DNA of 64,000 bases from Psychromonas sp. L1A2 (GCF_009828855.1 NZ_WUAG01000001.1:1674001-1738000); one strand, 5' to 3'. Shown: positions 25,125 through 35,890, counted from the stretch's first letter. The notes: generated by a model from the sequence alone, not told the origin. Numbers and translations are program-made.

Positions 25125-25646
25125 TCAAGCACTGCATATAGGCATGATTACTAGTGCTTTTCCATCTAGGTCGAATGCTGCTTTTACTATTTCATCTCCA
25201 TTGATCTTGATTAAGACAGAAGCATTTGCTATTTCATTGCCTGTGACACGTATATTACCCAATTCACTTGTGGTTAATGTATCGTCAACATCAATAGTGA
25301 AACTGGCAAAATCATTAGCTGCTATTGTTGTGATATCCAATGATAATTGTGTCGCGCCATCATTCACTTGTGTGTCTGTTTTAAGTGCTATTTGTCCTCT
25401 GGTTACTTCAAAAAGTTGAAATACTTCAACACCTTTTCCCGATTCCGATGTATCAAAAATTAAACGTCCTGTGCTTTGCAATAAATCGATTGTCATGGAT
25501 ATATCTTTTACAGCACATGTACTGGTATTTTCTATTACAAACTTATCTTTAGGTGCGCCGTCTTTAAAGCTGACTTGAATATCGGCATAGACAGTTGCTG
25601 ATAGCATAGAGATAAAAAGTATTACTAATTTAATTTTAAACATCAT
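25125..25646 (-). CDS. Secreted protein of unknown function
   Basis: 173 residues with AAGGA before ATG. A signal peptide (KIKLVILFISMLSATVYA) is followed by a beta-rich, acidic domain with few helices predicted by eye: IQVSFKDGAPKDKFVIENTS ... VFQLFEVTRGQIALKT ... ASFTIDVDD. Two cysteines (in STCAVKD and at the end, PICSA) could form a disulfide. No family recognised. It is a single gene, convergent with the sugar-binding protein gene. Confidence 0.65.
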   Translation of the reverse strand: MMFKIKLVILFISMLSATVYADIQVSFKDGAPKDKFVIENTSTCAVKDISMTIDLLQSTGRLIFDTSESGKGVEVFQLFEVTRGQIALKTDTQVNDGATQLSLDITTIAANDFASFTIDVDDTLTTSELGNIRVTGNEIANASVLIKINGDEIVKAAFDLDGKALVIMPICSA

Positions 25647-25696
25647 TTTATTCCTTTAAGTGACTTTTTCCTTCAGTTACATGTATTACACACATA

Positions 25697-25938
25697 ATAC
25701 CAATCATGCTAATTAACTGATCTATTTTACTTCTTGGATTTAGATCATAAGTACATAACTTAGTGCTTTGTTATCAATTTCTTTCGTAAAGGGGGCAACC
25801 ATTAAAGCATTAACCTCTTTTGCTTAATTCCTCGACCGAAGATTTACCACGTTAATCTTTGCAAGACCTCAACTTACGCCTTGAATTGAATTGTTTTTCC
25901 AGTGCGAAATTTAGATAGCATATTTAATGTAATCGATA
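25697..25938 (+). repeat. MITE-like element, family 1, copy 1
   Basis: About 240 bp bounded by terminal inverted repeats: ATACCAATCATGCTAATTAA at the left and a degraded TTTAATGTAATCGATAT at the right. Shares its interior (CGTAAAGG, TTAATCTT, TTACGCCTT, TTTTTCC) with 31486-31707 and 41650-41870. Noncoding. Confidence 0.75.
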
Positions 25939-26064
25939 TAACGGTTATATATCTATTAATTACGTTTATAAACGCTGAATAGATCATTATGTAGGATAAG
26001 GGATTCATACTTTTATAATCAGAAAGATAGTTGTGGTGCTTATGATAGGTTGATATTTATAAAG

Positions 26065-26099
26065 GCGACATAGCTATAGGTGACTATGTCGCTTTTTTT
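26065..26099 (+). terminator. Strong plus-strand terminator without an upstream plus-strand gene
   Basis: Perfect stem GCGACATAG/CTATGTCGC, 10-nt loop, then seven T on the plus strand. The neighbouring genes on both sides are on the minus strand. It could end an unannotated RNA; on the minus strand the T-run is poor. Confidence 0.7.
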
Positions 26100-26167
26100 A
26101 ATTATTACTGATGTGACTATCGGTCATTTAATAATTAGCCCTGATATGGCTGTATTATTTATAGGGG

Positions 26168-29100
26168 CTACTTTTCTAAGGTAATATTTTTGACTTTAAA
26201 TGAAAATCCAGCCTGTGAAGATCCCCATGAAGCTAACAATGCTAATGGTTTATTTACCGTCGTAATATCTAATTCTCCTGTATTTAAATCAGCGATGTTT
26301 ACTGTAATAGTATGCCAAACTTCAGTCGGATAGTCCGCTTTAGGCAACAAATAATCATTGCCAGTGCCTGCTTCAGATTCTATTTTAAAGGCTAAACCTT
26401 CGGTGGCGGTTTCTCCATCATTAGCAGGAACACCATAGCTATCAATATATAAATCAAATGTTAACGTACCATCGATATAATTTGTTAGGTTTTGAGGCTC
26501 TCCAATGATATTCATAATGCCTTTATAGCTTTCAGGACTAGATGAATCATAGGCCACTGACAATATAGTTTCACCGTCAATACTTTCTTCACTATAGGTT
26601 AAGTGATTCTCAATACTTGACCAATCATCTGTGGTGGTTTGATAAGTACTTAAACTTGTCCAAGTATCACGTACATTAACTGAGTCTACATCAAGTGCTA
26701 CAATGGCATCTTCTTGTAACGTACTACAGGAAACTGCATCTTCCGCCGCATCAACGCTGTTTGGTACAAAGCGTATTTCTCCTAAATTGAACTCAACAGC
26801 TTCTGTTGAATACAGTAAGAAAGCTGTATTAACAATTGAAAAGTCCATTCCCTCTTCAACAAAACAGCTTAAAGGCACTTTGATTGTTGTCCAAGCGCTA
26901 TCATTCGCTTCTGTTACCGCTGGTAAGACTTTATTAATTGCGACTTCACCAAGGCATGGCCATTCACAATGCATTGATAGTGTTAAGCTTTCAGGTGCTG
27001 TTGATTTCATATCAATATCAAATTGGACGGTAGCATCGGCATTTACATAACTGTATTTATCGATGCCGTTGGTATCACTGGTTTGTAAATAAACCTGTGC
27101 AGCTGACTCACCACTAAAGCTTACATTAACTGCATCTTGTTGGTGTAAGTAGTTAATGGGTGTTGTTGTGATAGAACCAATCGTTGTTTCTGAACCATTA
27201 GATACATCAACACCTGCCCATCCATTCGCTTCACCACTAACTCGAATCGTAAATTCACCTGAAGATTCACGACCATAAAGTTCTAAATTAACGGTTGCTG
27301 TATCAGTATCAGGTTCTGACTGTCCACAGCCGTAGTCTCGAACATCAAGCTCAATATTATCAAGATCTGTCGTTACCGATTGAGTCTCACTTGAGGAATA
27401 ACCTAAACCATACCCGTAAGGGAATAGTGGTTTATTCTCTCCTTCGATATCTTGCTCAATCAATTCGCCAGTGCTGCCATCAATAGGTGTTGTATAATTA
27501 TCAATATTAGGGGCATGACGATTAATAGTGGTTGAGCATACTTTCATTGGCCACGAATAAGAGAGTCGACCAGAAAAATCCATTCCATCTTCTGCAAATA
27601 ACACATCAGTGATACCGCCAGCTTCAGTGCCTGGTAACCAAGCTGCAATAAAGGCATCTGATGTATTGATCTCTTCATTAACATACAGTGGGCGACCTGA
27701 GTAGAAAATAGTAACAACTTGATGGCCTGCTTCTTTCATCTCTTGAATGGCGACAAGATCTGCTGCATAAGTCGAATCTAATGATGAAAATTCTAAGGTT
27801 TGTGAGGATTTAATATCGCCAAACATTTCTGCGTAAGGGTCTTCACCAATGACCACAATGGCAATGGCATCTTCTGGTGCTTCGGTTGCATTAGTGAAAA
27901 TATTTTCTGTACCGACTACATTTTGCAATGCCATTAGTAGTGTCGTCGCACCTGGGAAATCATCTTCGATAGTATTTTCTGTGCCTTGCCAGGTTAAACT
28001 CCACCCACCTGTTTGTTTTTGAATATCATTGGCCGCACTACCTGTGACAATATAAGAAGCATCTTTACTTAATGGCAGAATGCTTCCTTTATTTTTAAGT
28101 AATACTAGTGATTCACTTACGGCTTGCCTTGCTAGTGCTCTATGAGCATCAGATCCTAGAATATCAGCATCTCCGGCTAGCTCTCGCTCTGATGGTTTGG
28201 GTTTATCCCAAAGATTCGCTCGCATTTTTACACGCAAAATACGAGTCACTGCATCATTAATACGTTCAATAGCAATTGTGCCGTCATTCACTTGGTCAAT
28301 AACATTGCTATAAAAAGATTGCCAATCACTTCGTGATGTCACCATAAAAACATCATTACCAGCATTAACAGCTTCTGGGCAATTAGATGCAGTGCAACCT
28401 GTAATCTCTTGCTGACCATTCCAGTCGGTTACTATGATGCCATCAAATCCCATTTTTTCTTTTAAAATATCGTTAAGTAAATATTTACTACCATGCAATT
28501 TATAATTGTATTCGCCTGTTTCTGTTTGGTCGTAGTTGGCTTCGTTGTGCCATGAATTAAATGAACTCATTACCACTTGTGCACCCGCATCAAGACCTGC
28601 AAAATAGCCTGTCGCATGGATATTACGTAAATATTCTTCGCTATAATGGTTTTCGCCGCGGTCTTCACCATCGTAAGTACCACCGTCACCAACCCAATGT
28701 TTAACATTTGAGATAACATTAGTTTGACCCTTAAGTCCTTCAGTGCCACCTTGTAGACCTTCTACCATTTGTCCTGCAAATTGATAAATAATTTCAGGGT
28801 CTTCTGAATAGCCTTCATAAACTCGGCCCCAACGATAATCGCGTGGCGCAGCAACCGTTGGTGCAAAGGTCCAATCTAAGCCTGTTGCAACAATTTCTTG
28901 TGCTGTAGCGACACCAATTTTATAAATTAAATCAGGGTTATTTGCTGCGCCTAAACCGATATTATGCGGAAAAACCGTTGCTCGATAAACATTGTTATGG
29001 CCATGGACTGCATCGGTTGCCCACATAAAAGGAATTCTGAAAGGGCGTTCAGCATAGGCTTCTTCTAAAGCATCGTAATATTCATCGGCTTTGGAAGCCC

Positions 29101-29446
29101 AGTCTGCTGCCGTCGCATATTTGTCATCATTCGGCCAAGAACCACCACCATTTAATAAAGAACCTAATTTATATTGCTTTGCTTCTTCGACAGTCACTTC
29201 TCGAAGATCTGGTTGTATCATTTGACCTACTTTTTCTTCTAATGTCATTTGATCAAGAATAGTTACAATGGCTGCTTCAATGATAGGGTCAACTGCAACA
29301 ACACTATTAATTTGTGGCCAGTCTTGGAAGTAAGGTACTTTAGATTCAACAATGTTAATGTTTCCTGTTTCTTGTTCGGCATTGTTACAACCTGTGATAA
29401 GCGCCATGGAGACAAAACACGATAATATTGATCTTTTATAATGCAT
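26168..29446 (-). CDS. Glycoside hydrolase family 3 exo-beta-glucosidase, lipoprotein
   Basis: 1092 residues. Signal peptide with lipobox LITGC (Cys20) implies a lipid anchor. The GH3 catalytic module has KHWVGDG (about 249-255), the SSFNSWH block and nucleophile Asp341 in GIIVTDWNGQ; a second alpha/beta module follows (LVLLKNKGSILPL). The C-terminal 350 residues look like carbohydrate-binding beta-sandwich modules, as in the marine enzyme ExoP. It likely releases glucose from beta-glucans. An AAGGA ribosome site precedes the start. A glucose PTS gene lies 4.5 kb away. Confidence 0.92.
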   Translation of the reverse strand: MHYKRSILSCFVSMALITGCNNAEQETGNINIVESKVPYFQDWPQINSVVAVDPIIEAAIVTILDQMTLEEKVGQMIQPDLREVTVEEAKQYKLGSLLNGGGSWPNDDKYATAADWASKADEYYDALEEAYAERPFRIPFMWATDAVHGHNNVYRATVFPHNIGLGAANNPDLIYKIGVATAQEIVATGLDWTFAPTVAAPRDYRWGRVYEGYSEDPEIIYQFAGQMVEGLQGGTEGLKGQTNVISNVKHWVGDGGTYDGEDRGENHYSEEYLRNIHATGYFAGLDAGAQVVMSSFNSWHNEANYDQTETGEYNYKLHGSKYLLNDILKEKMGFDGIIVTDWNGQQEITGCTASNCPEAVNAGNDVFMVTSRSDWQSFYSNVIDQVNDGTIAIERINDAVTRILRVKMRANLWDKPKPSERELAGDADILGSDAHRALARQAVSESLVLLKNKGSILPLSKDASYIVTGSAANDIQKQTGGWSLTWQGTENTIEDDFPGATTLLMALQNVVGTENIFTNATEAPEDAIAIVVIGEDPYAEMFGDIKSSQTLEFSSLDSTYAADLVAIQEMKEAGHQVVTIFYSGRPLYVNEEINTSDAFIAAWLPGTEAGGITDVLFAEDGMDFSGRLSYSWPMKVCSTTINRHAPNIDNYTTPIDGSTGELIEQDIEGENKPLFPYGYGLGYSSSETQSVTTDLDNIELDVRDYGCGQSEPDTDTATVNLELYGRESSGEFTIRVSGEANGWAGVDVSNGSETTIGSITTTPINYLHQQDAVNVSFSGESAAQVYLQTSDTNGIDKYSYVNADATVQFDIDMKSTAPESLTLSMHCEWPCLGEVAINKVLPAVTEANDSAWTTIKVPLSCFVEEGMDFSIVNTAFLLYSTEAVEFNLGEIRFVPNSVDAAEDAVSCSTLQEDAIVALDVDSVNVRDTWTSLSTYQTTTDDWSSIENHLTYSEESIDGETILSVAYDSSSPESYKGIMNIIGEPQNLTNYIDGTLTFDLYIDSYGVPANDGETATEGLAFKIESEAGTGNDYLLPKADYPTEVWHTITVNIADLNTGELDITTVNKPLALLASWGSSQAGFSFKVKNITLEK

Positions 29447-29871
29447 ACTTTTTCCTTGTAATATTTAAGATAAAAGAAAATACCTCTATTTATTGTTGTA
29501 TGTGGTGAGATAGATAAATAGAGTCATTTTAATAAGAAGAAAAATGAAACTTTAAAAATAAAAAACATACTTAATTGTTATTTTAAAAAGTTTAAATAAA
29601 GCATTTTTACTTCGGCCTGCATTATAAAAAAAACATTTGAATAAAAAGCGATCAAGGTCTCTTATGTTACTGACTTTGTGTAACAAAAAGTAACGAGTTT
29701 GTAACGTGGGTAGCCATGAATTAAAGGTTTAATTAAGTCTTTAAAGAGATTTTTAATGTGAATTTATGGTCGTTCTTTAGTGGTAGTTAGTATTTATTAA
29801 TTAATCTATAGGCTTAATTTTAAAGGCTTCATTTGTATTGTATAAATAAAGATGAATTGAGCTTTAATTCG

Positions 29872-29918
29872 TTTTTTGCTTTGTAACAAAACTAATTATT
29901 CAGTTACAAAGCAAAAAA
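29872..29918. repeat. Perfect 16-bp-arm palindrome in a gene-free stretch
   Basis: TTTTTTGCTTTGTAAC and GTTACAAAGCAAAAAA flank a 15-nt spacer. The T-run is at the 5' and not the 3' side on both strands, so it is not an ordinary terminator. 29447-30332 holds no gene; a nearby stretch at 29676-29705 has three GTAAC motifs at about 12-bp spacing, and the MITE half-copy at 30125-30196 is the only other feature. Confidence 0.7.
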
Positions 29919-30124
29919 CACTTAAGCAAAAATGAAAGTTGATTTTTAAGGTCAATCTACTTTTTATCGATTTTTCATTGTTAATAAGAATGTGAATTCA
30001 AATTAAAGAGAAAAATAATTGCATAAGACTATCTATAATTTACTTTTCTTTTGAATTAACAATAAACCTATTTTGAATATAAGGGAGTAATTGCACTTAT
30101 TTTATGAATCTAGTCTGCTCTATT

Positions 30125-30196
30125 TGCGAAATTTATAACGAAGAAGTAAGTTGATGTCACCAGTAAAATAGATCAGTTAATTAGTGTGGTTGGTAT
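30125..30196 (-). repeat. MITE-like element, family 1, half copy in inverted orientation
   Basis: The reverse complement matches the left end of 31486-31707: ATACCAACCACACTAATTAA, then GATCTATTTTAC and TTACTTCTTCGTTATAAATT. The other half is absent. Confidence 0.7.
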
Positions 30197-30332
30197 AACA
30201 ACATTCATTATGCTGATGTTTATGAACGTATCGTTTATAACATTGAGCTGATGGTAAAAATCAATTTAAAAGATCCAATAAAATATTGCCTATGAGCATT
30301 ATTCTATGATGTTGTGAACGATAAGGGGCGCC

Positions 30333-30755
30333 ATGCAAGTACATTTATTACAATCTAATTCAGAGCTAGGAAAAGTAGCGGAAGTTCTTTTGCAACTTCG
30401 ACCTCAATATGATCTTCTAGGTTTAAAAGCGCAAATTGAAAAACAACAAGCAGCTGGCTATCAACTCGCTTATGTAAAACAAGGTGAAGAAATATTGTGT
30501 GTTGCCGGTTTTATTGTCGGTGAAAAATTAGCGTGGGGTAAGCATATTTATATCGATGATCTTGTGACTAATGAAGCATACCGCTCAACGGGTGCGGGTT
30601 CAGTTCTGATTAGTTGGTTTAAACAATATGCTAAAAATATTGGTTGCCAACAATTACATCTAGATTCAGGTGTTCAACGTTTTTCAGCGCATCGGTTTTA
30701 CTTAAGAGAGCGTTTTGATATTGGAAGCCATCATTTTTCAATAACAGATATTTAG
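30333..30755 (+). CDS. GNAT-family N-acetyltransferase
   Basis: 140 residues with a GGGG ribosome site. Acetyl-CoA binding motif A is IYIDDLVTNEAYRSTGAGS followed by VLISWFKQYAK, with the C-terminal HLDSGVQRFSAHRFYLRERF typical of small single-domain acetyltransferases. The acetyl acceptor is unknown. It lies 90 bp before a DJ-1/PfpI-type gene. Confidence 0.85.
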   Translation: MQVHLLQSNSELGKVAEVLLQLRPQYDLLGLKAQIEKQQAAGYQLAYVKQGEEILCVAGFIVGEKLAWGKHIYIDDLVTNEAYRSTGAGSVLISWFKQYAKNIGCQQLHLDSGVQRFSAHRFYLRERFDIGSHHFSITDI

Positions 30756-30845
30756 CCGATTAAAAGTCATTAGAAGGGGATTTAATCTATCCTCTTTGTT
30801 ACTCTTTGTAAGATTTTCCTCATACTAAGATAAATGGAGTTATCT

Positions 30846-31442
30846 ATGAATATTGCTATTTTAACCTTCGAAGGTTTCAATGAATTAGATTCATTTATTG
30901 CAGCAAGCATAATGAATCGTATGAAAGAGTTCGGTTGGAATGTGCAAATAACCTGCCCATCAGAATCTGTTACTTCGATGAATGGCGTTACCATTCTTGC
31001 TCAACAGCCACTTGAGTTCGCTAACAGTGCCGATGCTGTTTTGTTTGGTAGTGGTCTACAAACACGTGATATTTCTCAAGACCTTAGCATTTTAAATCGC
31101 TTATCTTTAAACCCTGACAAACAACTAATCGGTGGTCAATGTTCAGGAACACTTTTACTATCAGTCTTAGGTTTGTTAAATGATGTCCCTGCATGTACTG
31201 ATTTAACCACAAAACCTTGGGTGATTGAGTCTGGAGTTGATGTGTTAAATCAATCTTTTTTTGCAAAAGGAAATATAGCGACTGCTGGTGGATGTTTAGC
31301 CTCGCAATATTTGGCTACATGGGTGATTAGTAAGTTAGCAGATAAAAGCGCCGCTGAATCTGCAATACATTACGTTGCACCAGTCGGCGAAAAAGACGAA
31401 ACCGTTAAGCATTGCCTATCAGTTGTTTCTAAATATCTTTAG
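30846..31442 (+). CDS. DJ-1/PfpI-family protein
   Basis: 198 residues from ATG 30846, which has GGAG 6 nt upstream; an ATG at 30834 lacks a site. Class I GATase-like fold: MNIAILTFEGFNELDSF at the N-terminus and the nucleophile-elbow cysteine in LIGGQCSGTLLLS. Family members include chaperones, glyoxalases and isonitrile hydratases; the specific activity cannot be told. Confidence 0.82.
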   Translation: MNIAILTFEGFNELDSFIAASIMNRMKEFGWNVQITCPSESVTSMNGVTILAQQPLEFANSADAVLFGSGLQTRDISQDLSILNRLSLNPDKQLIGGQCSGTLLLSVLGLLNDVPACTDLTTKPWVIESGVDVLNQSFFAKGNIATAGGCLASQYLATWVISKLADKSAAESAIHYVAPVGEKDETVKHCLSVVSKYL

Positions 31443-31485
31443 TATTGTGGCTTAGCTTAACGTTGCATTTAAGTTTTATTTACTT

Positions 31486-31707
31486 ATACCAATCACACTA
31501 ATTAACTGATCTAGTTTACTTGTTAAAATAACTTATTTCTTCGTTGTAAATTTCGTAAAGGGAATAACCATTAAAGAATTAACATCCTTTGGTTAATTCA
31601 CCGATAGACGATTAACGAAGTTAATCTTCGAAAGGAGCAATTTACGCCTTAAACTAAGTCATTTTTCCTGCGCAAAATTTAGATCACTTATTTAATGTAG
31701 TCGGTAT
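31486..31707 (+). repeat. MITE-like element, family 1, copy 2
   Basis: 222 bp, terminal inverted repeats ATACCAATCACACTAATTAA ... TTATTTAATGTAGTCGGTAT, with inner GATCTA/AGATCA. The rest of 31443-31990 is AT-rich and contains no gene. Confidence 0.8.
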
Positions 31708-31990
31708 TAAGTACAATTGCTCGAGCCTTTTAGCTAACGCTTTCACCTCTACGTTTTATATCGGATTAACCTCTCTTGCCTTTCTTATTTACCCATTCTT
31801 AAATTTTTTAAATTATTTTTTCTATCTATAACAATAAGATAGGTTATATGCTTATTTTTAAAATGATTTGTAAATTATAATTTAATGATATAAGTTGTCA
31901 TTTGATCTTATTTTCTAAAAATTTGATTGAGTCTTTATGTCCGTTTAACGTAACCATAACGGTATTTAATTTATCTGTAACAGGAAGAAC

Positions 31991-33865
31991 ATGATGAAAA
32001 GAAAACTATCAAGGATATTTTTAGCAACTTCAGCGGTAATGATGTTAGCTTCGTGTAATGACTCTGACGAGACGAGTGTTGAAGCCTCAGTAAACTGTGA
32101 AATCGATCAAGCTAATCCTGAGTGTGCCTCTGGTTTTGAAGAAAGATCGGCGGTTATTGCTAATGATTATATGGCTGTCACTAATAATCCCTTAGCAACA
32201 GACGCTGCTTACGATGTACTTAAAGACGGGGGAAATGCTATTGATGCTGCGATTGCCGCGCAAATGGTCTTAACATTGGTAGAACCTCAGTCATCGGGGA
32301 TCGGTGGTGGAGGATTCATGCTTTATTATGATGCTGACACTAAGAATATTGTTCATTTTGATGGTCGAGAAACGGCACCCTCAGCAGCAACGGGTGATAT
32401 GTTTTATGTTGATGGTGTTGCGCCATCAGGTTACAACGGTTTCTTTCAAAGAGTGCTCGGTGGAAAGTCAACGGGCGTTCCAGGTACCTTAAAAATGTTA
32501 AAGAAAGCACATGATGAGTACGGCACTAAAGTCTGGAGTGATTTATTTACACCCGCTATATCACTTGCAGAAGAGGGTTTTGAAGTCTCAGAAAGGTTAG
32601 AAGCTTCGATAGAAGGTGATGCTGTTTTCTGTAAAGATTCAGATAATACCTCTGATTTTTATGTTGACCCTGATGCGAATAGTTATTTCTGTTTAACAGA
32701 TGAAAGCGGTGAATATACCATTCCTTTACCGGCGGGCTACCTTCTTAAGAATCAACCATTAGCCGATACATTTAAAGATGTAGCTAATGACGTTGAGCTA
32801 TTTTATACCGGAACTTATGCTACAAATATTGTGACTAAACTGTCTCAGAATCCTATTCCTGGCATTTTAACAACAGACGATATTGCAAACTATGAAGCCG
32901 TTAAAAATGAACCTGTTTGTAGTGTTTATAGAGGCTATACGGTATGCGGAACACCTCCTCCATCGTCAGGAGGGATAACAGTTGCACAAATTTTAGGTAT
33001 TTTAGAGAATCATGATATGAGCCAATGGTTACCAACGGATATTGACCTTAATGGTGGACAACCTACGGCGAACGGTATTCATTGGTTCTCAGAAGCCGCT
33101 AGACTTGCTTATGCTGATCGAGGCCTTTATATCGCCGATACCGACTTTGTTGCTCTACCTGGTGGTTCTTGGGAAAGCATGATTGACCCAACTTATTTAA
33201 CTGAGCGATTTAGCTTAATCGACGCGCAAAGTAGCATGGGCCCTGCTGAAGCAGGGAAACCTGCTGGTGCTGAAAACTGGTCTCCAGATCAATCTCCAAA
33301 TTTACCTTCAACAACGCACATGTCGATTGTTGATAAAGAAGGTAATGTTGTGTCTATGACGAGCTCGATTGAAACTGGGTTTGGTTCACATCAAATGGTT
33401 GATGGGTATTTATTGAATAATCAACTTACCGATTTTTCTACGGAATATCAAAGTGCAGATGGAACACTTATTGCCAACCGAGTCGAAGGTGGAAAGAGAC
33501 CGCGAAGCTCTATGGCGCCAACTATCGTATTAGATGCGGATGGTCAGTTCTTTATGGCAACAGGTTCTCCCGGTGGATCAACTATTATCACTTACGTAGC
33601 GAAAACATTAGTAGGTGTATTAGATTGGGGGCTTGATGCACAACAAGCAACATCATTAGTGAATTTCGGTTCAACGAACGGTTCAACGTTTATTGAAGAA
33701 GAACGACTTACTGATGAAGCAACGATTGTAAGTGAACTGGAAGCAATGAACCATACCGTTGATGTCACTTCTAGAGTGAGTGGTATTGCCACTATTGTTA
33801 GTGATAATGATGTATTTGTTGGAGGTGCTGATCCACGACGTGAAGGTGTTGCAAAAGGCGAGTAA
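31991..33865 (+). CDS. ggt: Gamma-glutamyltransferase, lipoprotein
   Basis: 624 residues (ATGATG start, AGGAAG upstream). Signal peptide with lipobox LASC (Cys22). It is made as a precursor that cleaves itself; the new N-terminal nucleophile is the Thr of LPSTTHMSIVDKEGNVVSMT (second T). Further motifs: GIGGGGFMLYYDA, FDGRETAP, PPPSSGGIT, and RPRSSMAPTIV. It hydrolyses or transfers the gamma-glutamyl group of glutathione and related peptides in the cell envelope. Confidence 0.93.
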   Translation: MMKRKLSRIFLATSAVMMLASCNDSDETSVEASVNCEIDQANPECASGFEERSAVIANDYMAVTNNPLATDAAYDVLKDGGNAIDAAIAAQMVLTLVEPQSSGIGGGGFMLYYDADTKNIVHFDGRETAPSAATGDMFYVDGVAPSGYNGFFQRVLGGKSTGVPGTLKMLKKAHDEYGTKVWSDLFTPAISLAEEGFEVSERLEASIEGDAVFCKDSDNTSDFYVDPDANSYFCLTDESGEYTIPLPAGYLLKNQPLADTFKDVANDVELFYTGTYATNIVTKLSQNPIPGILTTDDIANYEAVKNEPVCSVYRGYTVCGTPPPSSGGITVAQILGILENHDMSQWLPTDIDLNGGQPTANGIHWFSEAARLAYADRGLYIADTDFVALPGGSWESMIDPTYLTERFSLIDAQSSMGPAEAGKPAGAENWSPDQSPNLPSTTHMSIVDKEGNVVSMTSSIETGFGSHQMVDGYLLNNQLTDFSTEYQSADGTLIANRVEGGKRPRSSMAPTIVLDADGQFFMATGSPGGSTIITYVAKTLVGVLDWGLDAQQATSLVNFGSTNGSTFIEEERLTDEATIVSELEAMNHTVDVTSRVSGIATIVSDNDVFVGGADPRREGVAKGE

Positions 33866-33890
33866 TAATTTGTTAGTGTAAAACCGATAA

Positions 33891-33944
33891 AAGGTAATCA
33901 TTTCATTCAATGCGTTACATGAATTAATGATTACCTTTTTTATT
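33891..33944 (+). terminator. Terminator after ggt
   Basis: AAGGTAATCATT pairs with AATGATTACCTT across a 28-nt loop, followed by T-rich sequence. It may serve ptsG from the other side too. Confidence 0.75.
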
Positions 33945-33984
33945 TAGTTATTTCAGATAATAAATAGCTTTTAATTAAACGTGT

Positions 33985-35391
33985 TTACTTCGCTAAAAAA
34001 GCTTCCATATCTGTTTTTAGGTTGTCTGATTTAGTACCAAAAATTGCTTGGACGCCATTACCTGACACAACAACACCTGCTGCACCTAATTTTTTAAGTC
34101 CTGGTTGGTCAACAAGTGCAATATCATTAACACTGATACGTAAACGAGTAATACAAGCGTCTAAGTTATCAATATTTTCTTTACCACCGAATGCAGCCAC
34201 TAATGCAGAAGACATCTCTTCGTTATTTAATACAACAGACTCAACTTGCTCTTCATCTTCACGACCTGGCGTTTTAAGGTTTAGTGCTTTAATCACTACG
34301 CGGAATAATGTGTAATAAACGACTGCGTAAATTAAACCGATAACAATAAAGTAAACTATTTTTTGAGCGTTAGCTGATAGTACTAAGAAGTCAATCAAAC
34401 CATGTGAGAATGACGTACCGTGAACCATACCCAACATATTAGTTACAACAAATGCAGAACCTGCTAATAATGCGTGAATTGCATATAAAACAGGTGCAAC
34501 AAACATGAATGAGAATTCAATTGGTTCGGTAATACCAGTTAAGAATGAAGTTAACGCAGCAGACGCCATGATACCCATTACTTTTGCTCTGTTTTCTGGT
34601 TTAGCTGAGTGTGCAATTGCAATTGCAGCAGCAGGTAAACCAAACATTTTGAACATGTAACCGCCAGCTAGTTGACCAAAACCATTACCAGCTGCACGAC
34701 TTGCATCATCAGCAGATAAGTAACAAGTTAAGATACCGTGTAGTTCTTTACCGTTAGCATTAACACAATCACCCGCTTCAAAGAAGAATGGTACATTCCA
34801 AATATGGTGTAAACCGAATGGAATTAATGCACGTTCCACCACACCGTATATACCAAATGCAACGGTTGGATTTTGGTGAGCAGCCCATTCTGAGAATGCT
34901 GAAATACCAGCACCAATTGGAGGCCAAATAACCGATAATATTGCGCCTGCGATAATTGCAGCAAAACCTGTCATGATTGGTACTGCACGCTTACCTGCAA
35001 AGAAACCTAAGTAATCAGGTAATGAAATATTGTAGAAACGGTTAAACATGGCAGCAGCAATACCACCTGCAATAATACCGCCTAATACACCAGTATTTGC
35101 ACCAGGGGCTAATGTTTCGATTGTTTGCATCATGATGTAATAACCAACAGCGGCAGCAAGTGCTGATACACCATCGTTCTTAGTAAAACCAAGTGCAACA
35201 CCAATTGCAAACAAGAGTGCCATATTACCAAATACAGCACCTCCTGCTTGTTCCATTAGTTGTGAAACTACATCAGGTAAAATACTAAATTTAGCTGCAC
35301 CGACACCGAGTAATATCCCAGCAATAGGTAATACGGATACAGGAAGCATTAATGACTTCCCAACTTTTTGTAAATTCCCAAATATATTCAT
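33985..35391 (-). CDS. ptsG: PTS glucose transporter EIIBC
   Basis: 468 residues. The EIIC part (residues 1 to about 375, eight or more membrane segments) has the glucose-family blocks [31 protein letters not shown] and [12 protein letters not shown]. The EIIB domain carries the phosphorylated cysteine in [11 protein letters not shown]. No EIIA domain is fused, as in E. coli PtsG, which uses Crr. Ribosome site GGAGTG. It imports glucose, perhaps released by the nearby GH3 enzyme. 35392-35890 upstream has no gene and no clear CRP or Mlc site was found by eye. Confidence 0.93.
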   Translation of the reverse strand: MNIFGNLQKVGKSLMLPVSVLPIAGILLGVGAAKFSILPDVVSQLMEQAGGAVFGNMALLFAIGVALGFTKNDGVSALAAAVGYYIMMQTIETLAPGANTGVLGGIIAGGIAAAMFNRFYNISLPDYLGFFAGKRAVPIMTGFAAIIAGAILSVIWPPIGAGISAFSEWAAHQNPTVAFGIYGVVERALIPFGLHHIWNVPFFFEAGDCVNANGKELHGILTCYLSADDASRAAGNGFGQLAGGYMFKMFGLPAAAIAIAHSAKPENRAKVMGIMASAALTSFLTGITEPIEFSFMFVAPVLYAIHALLAGSAFVVTNMLGMVHGTSFSHGLIDFLVLSANAQKIVYFIVIGLIYAVVYYTLFRVVIKALNLKTPGREDEEQVESVVLNNEEMSSALVAAFGGKENIDNLDACITRLRISVNDIALVDQPGLKKLGAAGVVVSGNGVQAIFGTKSDNLKTDMEAFLAK

Positions 35392-35890
35392 AAATCACTC
35401 CGTTGTGGTTTTTTAATGTTAGCTCGATTGATTCGATGACGGGAGTGTAGCGATAGTGCTATTTAAAAAATGATAAAATGCTCACATAAAAAAAGAAGTT
35501 ACATTTACTTACAATTGAAGATGCATTTTTACAAAATATTACAAATTATTGTTGGAAGCGTATTTCAATATGATCTAAGGGAGGTTTCTTTTTCAGGTTC
35601 AGTGACGTGACACTGTATATAAGTCGATTCTTTGAGTTCTAATTAATGTGTGACTGGCGCTTTGTTCGAAATTAAAATTTGGGTAATAAAAAGGTGAAAT
35701 TACTGAAGATGTTTTTGATTGTTTTAAAGCGATAGGCCATTGTATAAGAAGAGATTATGGCTCAAATGTGGTTTTTGTTATGTGCTTTTAAATCAATCTC
35801 ATTTATTCGTTTTTTGTATTGAAAGAAGGTGTTTTTTGATTTTCATCTATAGGTTTTTGGTTACAGAGGGGATTGCGTAGAGAAGAAATA

